A stretch of 41,986 nucleotides of DNA from Caecitellus pseudoparvulus. Its lineage: Eukaryota; Bigyra: Bicosoecida. Positions 1 through 7,494 of the stretch are shown here, piece by piece (position 1 is the first letter of the stretch; every line of letters starts with the position of its first letter). Location of the stretch: NCBI GenBank assembly GCA_965644315.1, contig CBFFRQ010000184.1, positions 1-41,986 on the forward strand, in the 5' to 3' direction. The position numbers and the translations under genes were made by a program. The notes beneath the pieces are model-generated. The model had not been told where the DNA came from. It made no database searches and worked only from the letters and a program-made list of their open reading frames with translations.

Positions 1-1068
1 TAACCCTAACCCTAACCCTAACCCTAACCCTAACCCTAACCCTAACCCTAACCCTAACCCTAACCCTAACCCTAACCCTAACCCTAACCCTAACCCTAAC
101 CCTAACCCTAACCCTAACCCTAACCCTAACCCTAACCCTAACCCTAACCCTAACCCTAACCCTAACCCTAACCCTAACCCTAACCCTAACCCTAACCCTA
201 ACCCTAACCCTAACCCTAACCCTAACCCTAACCCTAACCCTAACCCTAACCCTAACCCTAACCCTAACCCTAACCCTAACCCTAACCCTAACCCTAACCC
301 TAACCCTAACCCTAACCCTAACCCTAACCCTAACCCTAACCCTAACCCTAACCCTAACCCTAACCCTAACCCTAACCCTAACCCTAACCCTAACCCTAAC
401 CCTAACCCTAACCCTAACCCTAACCCTAACCCTAACCCTAACCCTAACCCTAACCCTAACCCTAACCCTAACCCTAACCCTAACCCTAACCCTAACCCTA
501 ACCCTAACCCTAACCCTAACCCTAACCCTAACCCTAACCCTAACCCTAACCCTAACCCTAACCCTAACCCTAACCCTAACCCTAACCCTAACCCTAACCC
601 TAACCCTAACCCTAACCCTAACCCTAACCCTAACCCTAACCCTAACCCTAACCCTAACCCTAACCCTAACCCTAACCCTAACCCTAACCCTAACCCTAAC
701 CCTAACCCTAACCCTAACCCTAACCCTAACCCTAACCCTAACCCTAACCCTAACCCTAACCCTAACCCTAACCCTAACCCTAACCCTAACCCTAACCCTA
801 ACCCTAACCCTAACCCTAACCCTAACCCTAACCCTAACCCTAACCCTAACCCTAACCCTAACCCTAACCCTAACCCTAACCCTAACCCTAACCCTAACCC
901 TAACCCTAACCCTAACCCTAACCCTAACCCTAACCCTAACCCTAACCCTAACCCTAACCCTAACCCTAACCCTAACCCTAACCCTAACCCTAACCCTAAC
1001 CCTAACCCTAACCCTAACCCTAACCCTAACCCTAACCCTAACCCTAACCCTAACCCTAACCCTAACCC
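1..1068. repeat. Terminal telomeric array (CCCTAA)n
   Basis: The sequence is an uninterrupted run of perfect CCCTAA hexamers, about 178 units, and I saw no variant unit. Read on the minus strand it is TTAGGG running toward position 1, which is the orientation expected for the G-strand at a left chromosome end. The homogeneity implies recent synthesis by telomerase. The array ends by sharing CC(C) with the start of retroelement fragment A, so the junction is ambiguous by two or three bases. Confidence 0.98.
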
Positions 1069-1277
1069 CACCGGGGCGGGCGCTGAAGCGCCAAGACAGA
1101 CGGCGACTTATACAACGGACACGAGTCTGTGCTAGTCGCAAAGCCGTGCAAGCGGTGCCGTCGTGGTGTCTGTGTCACTGCATTCTGTTGTGGCGCAGGT
1201 GGCACCACATGTCCAAGCCCAAGCTGTACCATGATGTAGCCTGCATGGAGGCAATCTGCAATGCATTGAGTAGCTAA
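1067..1277 (+). mobile_element. Element A: solo 3' end of a B-type telomeric retroelement
   Basis: These 211 bases match the last 211 bases of elements B (3995-4205) and C (7265-7475), apparently without a difference. The fragment has the GGGGCGGGCG start, the GGCGC-TGAA-GCGCC hairpin (stems 1079-1083 and 1088-1092), the CAATGCATTG palindrome (1259-1268) and the terminal AGCTAA. It is a severely 5'-truncated insertion, as target-primed reverse transcription commonly produces. Telomeric CCC at its 5' edge overlaps CCCACC of the element, a short microhomology. Its 3' end abuts the 5' end of element B with no telomeric repeat between. No coding capacity is seen. Confidence 0.9.
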
Positions 1278-1387
1278 CTTTCCAAATGTCAAGCTAATCA
1301 CAAGTTGTGAAGTGCTAACATTGCCTAATCCAGGCGCTCGTGCACCCAAGTGTGGTGTTGCACAGTGCTTGCTGGTTGGGTGGTGCG

Positions 1388-1417
1388 CACCGGGGCGGGG
1401 TAGTGCGAATTCCGCAC
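1388..1417 (+). promoter_or_regulatory. GC-box-like motif plus hairpin in element B leader
   Basis: CACCGGGGCGGG at 1388-1399 is followed by a small inverted repeat, GTGCG (1403-1407) and CGCAC (1413-1417) around AATTC. The same 12-mer starts the conserved 3' domain of B-type elements (1070, 3998 and 7268). The equivalent in copy C is at 4659-4688. It resembles a GC box and may be part of an internal promoter, but no expression evidence is available here. It could equally be an RNA-level signal. Confidence 0.3.
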
Positions 1418-1501
1418 ACCATCGCACCGTGGCTCCCAGTTTGCGCCCTCGGTCGGGGCATGCACCTGGGATCGACATCAAAAGCATCATTGACAAGCAT
1501 C

Positions 1502-3586
1502 ATGAACGCCCAAGTGGATCAAGTCCTGGGGGTCCTCTTCGTGGAGGGGTGCCTGAAGCGCAAGCAAGTGCTCGGCCCCAGAACAGGTGTCTTCACTGAC
1601 ATGCCACGTCGGGGTGCCGCACGCACCTTCGAGCTTGGAGGACCCCTGCCCAAGACTGATCATGATAGTTCATCTTCGGCACGGGACATGTGGCTCGAGG
1701 TCTATGGGGAAGCCGCCGAACGGCTGATCCCAGGGCTGAGTGCGGAATTCGGCAACGCCAATGCGGCCCTGCGCCAGGGACCCACCGGATCGCCAACCAT
1801 CCTCGTCACGCTCGGAAGTGAGGGTGATTCACCAACAGTGGCACGTCAACTTCGCATTCTTGCTGCTCAAGAGGACGACTTCGCCATTCGAGTCGGCCAA
1901 GGTGGGTTCGTCGCCGTGGCCTACACCAACACCAAGCAGTTCGCATCGGCGAAGGCGAAAGTGAAGGTGAAGGCCCACCCCACCGCCATCCAAGTGGCCC
2001 ACCAAGTGACCAAGGAAGCAACCGAAATCGCCTGCCAGTCAGGTGATGTTGCCAAGGTCATGTGCCTCGTTAGGTCCCACTTCGACCATGGCCCCGTGCC
2101 AGCCCAAGCCGTCCGTCCCAGTGTCAGACAATCCGTCCCCTCCGAGGGTGATGCACCTGTCGACACCAAGACACCATCGACCTGGACTGACACTCAGCTC
2201 GACAAGGCACCGAAGAAGAAGAAGACCCGTCGAGGCAAGCGAGGAAAGGGCAAGTCAGCCGGACGATCCCTCACCTTCGAGGACGTCTTCATCAAGAACG
2301 TCCGGCCACCTGCACCTCGACCAACCTCACCACCTGCCACCCAAGGCTCACCCAAAGATACCGTCACCACCCCTGTGGTGCATGCCATGTTGCCTTCATC
2401 AAGGGTGCAGCGGGGCGTCGACCGCAAGTGGCCGTCCCCCACCCCGTCGGGCGAGGCAAGCCCCGAGGTGCACCGGTATCGGCCGTCTGCAGCAGCAGCA
2501 TGGGAGGTGATCACAAGGGTGGTGCCTCTTCATGACAGTGTGCGGACACCCGAGCACCTGGCCGAGTACCCCATCAAGCCTGGCCCTCTGGCCGACCTGC
2601 TGTCATCGACCCACGTGTACTCTAACGTGGGGGGGCGGGCCTGTGTCCAGGCCTGTCTCGAGACGGCAGCAGGGGAGAGGGTCTTCGAGGCTGGGGACCT
2701 CCTCCTACTCCAGCATGCAGCCACCATCAACGCTGCCCAGCTTGCCTTCAAGCACATGGTCAGGCAGCTGGAGGGGGTGGTCAGTGACTCGTCCAGCTCG
2801 GACATCATGGACGTCGGCCAGAAGCCACCCTCCCCCTTCCGCTCAGACGGGCAACGGGTGGCCGTCTTCCGCAACATGCTGCACCAGCACTCGCCGGATG
2901 ACACCTTCCTGGCCCCAGGTACACCACCAGTCCTGCTTCCCGGCCTGCACCTGCTCATCGACCGCATCAACCAAGGGTACCGTGCCCCAGCCGGGCATGA
3001 TGACCTTGGCCAGGCCGGCGTCGACCCCAGCCAGGTTGATGAAGAGGGTGACCAAGAGGGGCACCTCGACGGAGTGCTGTATGCCTTCGCACTTCGAGAG
3101 GTGTGGACCGACAACACGGCCCATCTGCAGCTCATCCTCGTCGACCATGATCGAGGCAAGCTGGTGCTGTGGAACCCCGACATCCCTGACCTCCATGACG
3201 AGCTGCCCCTGCACAAGTGCATGACCCGGCTGGCAGCCGAAGGCATCAACGTCTTGTACCGGATCTGGACCACACCCGAGGCGGGCAGTCCAGCACCCTT
3301 CCGGGACAGGCTTCGAGGGGCACTCCAGTCTCTCCGAGATGACTTCCCCCCCCTGCCTCACAAGGCCACCGACGGCACCGTGCACCCCCAGACCCTCATC
3401 GCTGGCAAGGGCACAAGGGTGGCCATGCCTCATGGGCGGATGACCCGACAGCAGGCCGCCACCCTGGAGGCTGAGGTCAAGGACCCCCTCAAGCGGCTGG
3501 TGCCTGAAGACGGCGAGGGTCGCCTGCCCAAGGTCAAGGATGTGCCCCACATCTCGATCGGGCAGATGGGTGGACGCCTGATGTAA
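1502..3586 (+). CDS. Gag-like ORF1 protein of element B (telomeric retroelement)
   Basis: The protein has 694 residues from the ATG at 1502, which has A at -3. The frame stays open upstream, and ATG 1460 would add 14 residues. It has no endonuclease or reverse transcriptase motif and ends where the D protein continues into its endonuclease. Visible parts are a region containing KTKQFASAKAKVKV that is shared with D and could be RRM-like, a very basic stretch around residues 235-255 (KKKKTRRGKRGKGK) likely to bind nucleic acid or serve as a nuclear signal, a proline-rich linker, and a C-terminal region strongly related to D. That last region has Cys381 in ACVQACLETAAGE, His541 in AHLQLILVDHD and Asn558 in WNPD. 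The Cys-His-Asn/Asp order is that of papain-like or OTU-like peptidases, but this is only a resemblance. The likely role is binding element RNA and bringing it to telomeres, inferred from gene position and the HeT-A precedent. Confidence 0.8.
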   Translation: MNAQVDQVLGVLFVEGCLKRKQVLGPRTGVFTDMPRRGAARTFELGGPLPKTDHDSSSSARDMWLEVYGEAAERLIPGLSAEFGNANAALRQGPTGSPTILVTLGSEGDSPTVARQLRILAAQEDDFAIRVGQGGFVAVAYTNTKQFASAKAKVKVKAHPTAIQVAHQVTKEATEIACQSGDVAKVMCLVRSHFDHGPVPAQAVRPSVRQSVPSEGDAPVDTKTPSTWTDTQLDKAPKKKKTRRGKRGKGKSAGRSLTFEDVFIKNVRPPAPRPTSPPATQGSPKDTVTTPVVHAMLPSSRVQRGVDRKWPSPTPSGEASPEVHRYRPSAAAAWEVITRVVPLHDSVRTPEHLAEYPIKPGPLADLLSSTHVYSNVGGRACVQACLETAAGERVFEAGDLLLLQHAATINAAQLAFKHMVRQLEGVVSDSSSSDIMDVGQKPPSPFRSDGQRVAVFRNMLHQHSPDDTFLAPGTPPVLLPGLHLLIDRINQGYRAPAGHDDLGQAGVDPSQVDEEGDQEGHLDGVLYAFALREVWTDNTAHLQLILVDHDRGKLVLWNPDIPDLHDELPLHKCMTRLAAEGINVLYRIWTTPEAGSPAPFRDRLRGALQSLRDDFPPLPHKATDGTVHPQTLIAGKGTRVAMPHGRMTRQQAATLEAEVKDPLKRLVPEDGEGRLPKVKDVPHISIGQMGGRLM

Positions 3587-3994
3587 GTCACCTGTGGGGG
3601 CATACTCCCTGTGCCACACATGACTGAAGCTTTGTGTCGCGACCGACGCACATAGCTGACATCGGACATTGGAAAGTCCAACCCAACCTCACCATCACCA
3701 ACCCAACATCGATACCAACACATCAGGACTCGGCTCAGTGGAAGGGGAAGGCACTTGCAGCAAGATCTGTGAGGCCGCCCCCAAACCTGAGCCGAAGGGA
3801 CAGCCGGGCTGGGTCGTGTGCTTGCATCTCAGCAACACCCAGTCCGTGTCGAGTCCATATCCTCCAGCCCACACCGCCACCCAAGCCAAGCAAGTCGGGT
3901 CTCCACCCCTGGACATCGGACCGAGACGGACGAGACTGGACTGGACGGACAAGACAAGAGTGGACCGAGACCTGGACCTACACCTCAAGACCAT
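3587..3994 (+). other. Element B 3' UTR, proximal part
   Basis: This untranslated stretch follows the TAA at 3584-3586. It includes a purine-rich run near 3925-3970 built on GGAC/GAGAC variants. Short ORFs across it are also present in copy C, but they have no recognisable product and look incidental. There is no obvious similarity to the proximal 3' UTR of element D. Confidence 0.6.
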
Positions 3995-4205
3995 CCCACC
4001 GGGGCGGGCGCTGAAGCGCCAAGACAGACGGCGACTTATACAACGGACACGAGTCTGTGCTAGTCGCAAAGCCGTGCAAGCGGTGCCGTCGTGGTGTCTG
4101 TGTCACTGCATTCTGTTGTGGCGCAGGTGGCACCACATGTCCAAGCCCAAGCTGTACCATGATGTAGCCTGCATGGAGGCAATCTGCAATGCATTGAGTA
4201 GCTAA
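3995..4205 (+). other. Conserved 3' terminal RNA domain, element B
   Basis: This is the 3' domain shared by all five elements. Hairpin 1 is GGCGC/GCGCC (4007-4011 and 4016-4020). Hairpin 2 is GCGACT/AGTCGC (4031-4036 and 4062-4067) and encloses TATACAACGG. The palindrome CAATGCATTG lies at 4187-4196 and the terminus is AGCTAA. Elements D and E keep both hairpins with different stem bases, which supports RNA structure. The likely function, from what is known of LINE 3' ends, is recognition by the reverse transcriptase and alignment of the CTAA end on telomeric DNA. Confidence 0.7.
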
Positions 4206-4548
4206 CCCTAACCCTAACCCTAACCCTAACCCTAACCCTAACCCTAACCCTAACCCTAACCCTAACCCTAACCCTAACCCTAACCCTAACCCTAACCCTA
4301 ACCCTAACCCTAACCCTAACCCTAACCCTAACCCTAACCCTAACCCTAACCCTAACCCTAACCCTAACCCTAACCCTAACCCTAACCCTAACCCTAACCC
4401 TAACCCTAACCCTAACCCTAACCCTAACCCTAACCCTAACCCTAACCCTAACCCTAACCCTAACCCTAACCCTAACCCCTAACCCTAACCCTAACCCTAA
4501 CCCTAACCCTAACCCTAACCCTAACCCTAACCCTAACCCTAACCTAAA
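4206..4548. repeat. Internal telomeric array between elements B and C
   Basis: About 343 bases of CCCTAA repeats lie between the 3' end of B and the 5' end of C. Almost all units are perfect. One unit has an extra C (CCCCTAA, near 4475-4482) and the last unit is degenerate (CCTAAA, next to 4548). The array was presumably a chromosome terminus made by telomerase on top of element C before element B was added. Confidence 0.95.
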
Positions 4549-4772
4549 CTTTCCAAATGTCAAGCTAATCACAAGTTGTGAAGTGCTAACATTGCCTAAT
4601 CCAGGCGCTCGTGCACCCAAGTGTGGTGTTGCACAGTGCTTGCTGGTTGGGTGGTGCGCACCGGGGCGGGGTAGTGCGAATTCCGCACACCATCGCACCG
4701 TGGCTCCCAGTTTGCGCCCTCGGTCGGGGCATGCACCTGGGATCGACATCAAAAGCATCATTGACAAGCATC

Positions 4773-6856
4773 ATGAACGCCCAAGTGGATCAAGTCCTGG
4801 GGGTCCTCTTCGTGGAGGGGTGCCTGAAGCGCAAGCAAGTGCTCGGCCCCAGAACAGGTGTCTTCACTGACATGCCACGTCGGGGTGCCGCACGCACCTT
4901 CGAGCTTGGAGGACCCCTGCCCAAGACTGATCATGATAGTTCATCTTCGGCACGGGACATGTGGCTCGAGGTCTATGGGGAAGCCGCCGAACGGCTGATC
5001 CCAGGGCTGAGTGCGGAATTCGGCAACGCCAATGCGGCCCTGCGCCAGGGACCCACCGGATCGCCAACCATCCTCGTCACGCTCGGAAGTGAGGGTGATT
5101 CACCAACAGTGGCACGTCAACTTCGCATTCTTGCTGCTCAAGAGGACGACTTCGCCATTCGAGTCGGCCAAGGTGGGTTCGTCGCCGTGGCCTACACCAA
5201 CACCAAGCAGTTCGCATCGGCGAAGGCGAAAGTGAAGGTGAAGGCCCACCCCACCGCCATCCAAGTGGCCCACCAAGTGACCAAGGAAGCAACCGAAATC
5301 GCCTGCCAGTCAGGTGATGTTGCCAAGGTCATGTGCCTCGTTAGGTCCCACTTCGACCATGGCCCCGTGCCAGCCCAAGCCGTCCGTCCCAGTGTCAGAC
5401 AATCCGTCCCCTCCGAGGGTGATGCACCTGTCGACACCAAGACACCATCGACCTGGACTGACACTCAGCTCGACAAGGCACCGAAGAAGAAGAAGACCCG
5501 TCGAGGCAAGCGAGGAAAGGGCAAGTCAGCCGGACGATCCCTCACCTTCGAGGACGTCTTCATCAAGAACGTCCGGCCACCTGCACCTCGACCAACCTCA
5601 CCACCTGCCACCCAAGGCTCACCCAAAGATACCGTCACCACCCCTGTGGTGCATGCCATGTTGCCTTCATCAAGGGTGCAGCGGGGCGTCGACCGCAAGT
5701 GGCCGTCCCCCACCCCGTCGGGCGAGGCAAGCCCCGAGGTGCACCGGTATCGGCCGTCTGCAGCAGCAGCATGGGAGGTGATCACAAGGGTGGTGCCTCT
5801 TCATGACAGTGTGCGGACACCCGAGCACCTGGCCGAGTACCCCATCAAGCCTGGCCCTCTGGCCGACCTGCTGTCATCGACCCACGTGTACTCTAACGTG
5901 GGGGGCGGGCCTGTGTCCAGGCCTGTCTCGAGACGGCAGCAGGGGAGAGGGTCTTCGAGGCTGGGGACCTCCTCCTACTCCAGCATGCAGCCACCATCAA
6001 CGCTGCCCAGCTTGCCTTCAAGCACATGGTCAGGCAGCTGGAGGGGGTGGTCAGTGACTCGTCCAGCTCGGACATCATGGACGTCGGCCAGAAGCCACCC
6101 TCCCCCTTCCGCTCAGACGGGCAACGGGTGGCCGTCTTCCGCAACATGCTGCACCAGCACTCGCCGGATGACACCTTCCTGGCCCCAGGTACACCACCAG
6201 TCCTGCTTCCCGGCCTGCACCTGCTCATCGACCGCATCAACCAAGGGTACCGTGCCCCAGCCGGGCATGATGACCTTGGCCAGGCCGGCGTCGACCCCAG
6301 CCAGGTTGATGAAGAGGGTGACCAAGAGGGGCACCTCGACGGAGTGCTGTATGCCTTCGCACTTCGAGAGGTGTGGACCGACAACACGGCCCATCTGCAG
6401 CTCATCCTCGTCGACCATGATCGAGGCAAGCTGGTGCTGTGGAACCCCGACATCCCTGACCTCCATGACGAGCTGCCCCTGCACAAGTGCATGACCCGGC
6501 TGGCAGCCGAAGGCATCAACGTCTTGTACCGGATCTGGACCACACCCGAGGCGGGCAGTCCAGCACCCTTCCGGGACAGGCTTCGAGGGGCACTCCAGTC
6601 TCTCCGAGATGACTTCCCCCCCCTGCCTCACAAGGCCACCGACGGCACCGTGCACCCCCAGACCCTCATCGCTGGCAAGGGCACAAGGGTGGCCATGCCT
6701 CATGGGCGGATGACCCGACAGCAGGCCGCCACCCTGGAGGCTGAGGTCAAGGACCCCCTCAAGCGGCTGGTGCCTGAAGACGGCGAGGGTCGCCTGCCCA
6801 AGGTCAAGGATGTGCCCCACATCTCGATCGGGCAGATGGGTGGACGCCTGATGTAA
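4773..6856 (+). pseudogene. Gag-like ORF1 of element C, frameshifted
   Basis: This corresponds to the B coding region 1502-3586 but has one fewer G in the poly-G run at 5900-5905. Translation from ATG 4773 is the same as B for about 376 residues. It then enters another frame and stops at 6494, replacing the conserved Cys-His-Asn region. The correct frame resumes after the run and is open to the TAA ending at 6856. The lesion removes Cys381 and the conserved C-terminal region. A one-base loss in a homopolymer could also be a sequencing error, in which case C would encode the same protein as B. Confidence 0.75.
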
Positions 6857-7264
6857 GTCACCTGTGGGGGCATACTCCCTGTGCCACACATGACTGAAGC
6901 TTTGTGTCGCGACCGACGCACATAGCTGACATCGGACATTGGAAAGTCCAACCCAACCTCACCATCACCAACCCAACATCGATACCAACACATCAGGACT
7001 CGGCTCAGTGGAAGGGGAAGGCACTTGCAGCAAGATCTGTGAGGCCGCCCCCAAACCTGAGCCGAAGGGACAGCCGGGCTGGGTCGTGTGCTTGCATCTC
7101 AGCAACACCCAGTCCGTGTCGAGTCCATATCCTCCAGCCCACACCGCCACCCAAGCCAAGCAAGTCGGGTCTCCACCCCTGGACATCGGACCGAGACGGA
7201 CGAGACTGGACTGGACGGACAAGACAAGAGTGGACCGAGACCTGGACCTACACCTCAAGACCAT

Positions 7265-7475
7265 CCCACCGGGGCGGGCGCTGAAGCGCCAAGACAGACG
7301 GCGACTTATACAACGGACACGAGTCTGTGCTAGTCGCAAAGCCGTGCAAGCGGTGCCGTCGTGGTGTCTGTGTCACTGCATTCTGTTGTGGCGCAGGTGG
7401 CACCACATGTCCAAGCCCAAGCTGTACCATGATGTAGCCTGCATGGAGGCAATCTGCAATGCATTGAGTAGCTAA
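7265..7475 (+). other. Conserved 3' terminal RNA domain, element C
   Basis: This has the same sequence as the B domain at 3995-4205, with both hairpins and the CAATGCATTG palindrome (7457-7466). It ends AGCTAA, then CCCT, then element D. Confidence 0.7.
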
Positions 7476-7494
7476 CCCTGCCCTGCTTGTGTCC

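Larger units (their letters stand above)
1278..4205 (+). mobile_element. Element B: full-length non-autonomous telomeric retroelement
   Basis: This 2928-bp unit starts CTTTCCAAATG and ends TTGAGTAGCTAA followed directly by CCCTAA repeats. Copy C has the same two ends, so these are probably the true full-length boundaries. It contains a 224-bp leader, one long ORF related to the Gag-like N-terminal part of element D, and a 619-bp 3' untranslated region. No reverse transcriptase or endonuclease is encoded. There are no LTRs and no poly(A) tail; the 3' end merges instead into the telomeric repeat through CTAA. The polarity, with the 3' end toward the interior, fits cDNA synthesis primed on the TTAGGG strand. 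Confidence 0.88.
4549..7475 (+). mobile_element. Element C: second copy of the B-type telomeric retroelement
   Basis: This 2927-bp unit has the same CTTTCC start and AGCTAA end as B. I found only one difference between the two copies: a run of seven G at 2629-2635 is six G at 5900-5905. Near-identity over 2.9 kb indicates very recent copying or gene conversion. The 3' end runs into only CCCT before the truncated 5' edge of element D. Confidence 0.9.

Noticed and set aside
1340-1501. N-terminal extension of the B-type Gag ORF to a GTG codon
   Set aside because: A GTG start is unlikely in a nuclear eukaryotic gene. ATG 1502 has good context; ATG 1460 remains a minor alternative.
1-4548. CRISPR-like array from the regular repeats
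   Set aside because: The repeats are six-base tandem telomeric units without spacers.
4060-4767. Minus-strand ORF of 235 codons with long GLGLGL and RVRVRV runs
   Set aside because: The dipeptide runs are translations of the telomeric hexamer, and the flanks are antisense to elements B and C. It is not a gene.
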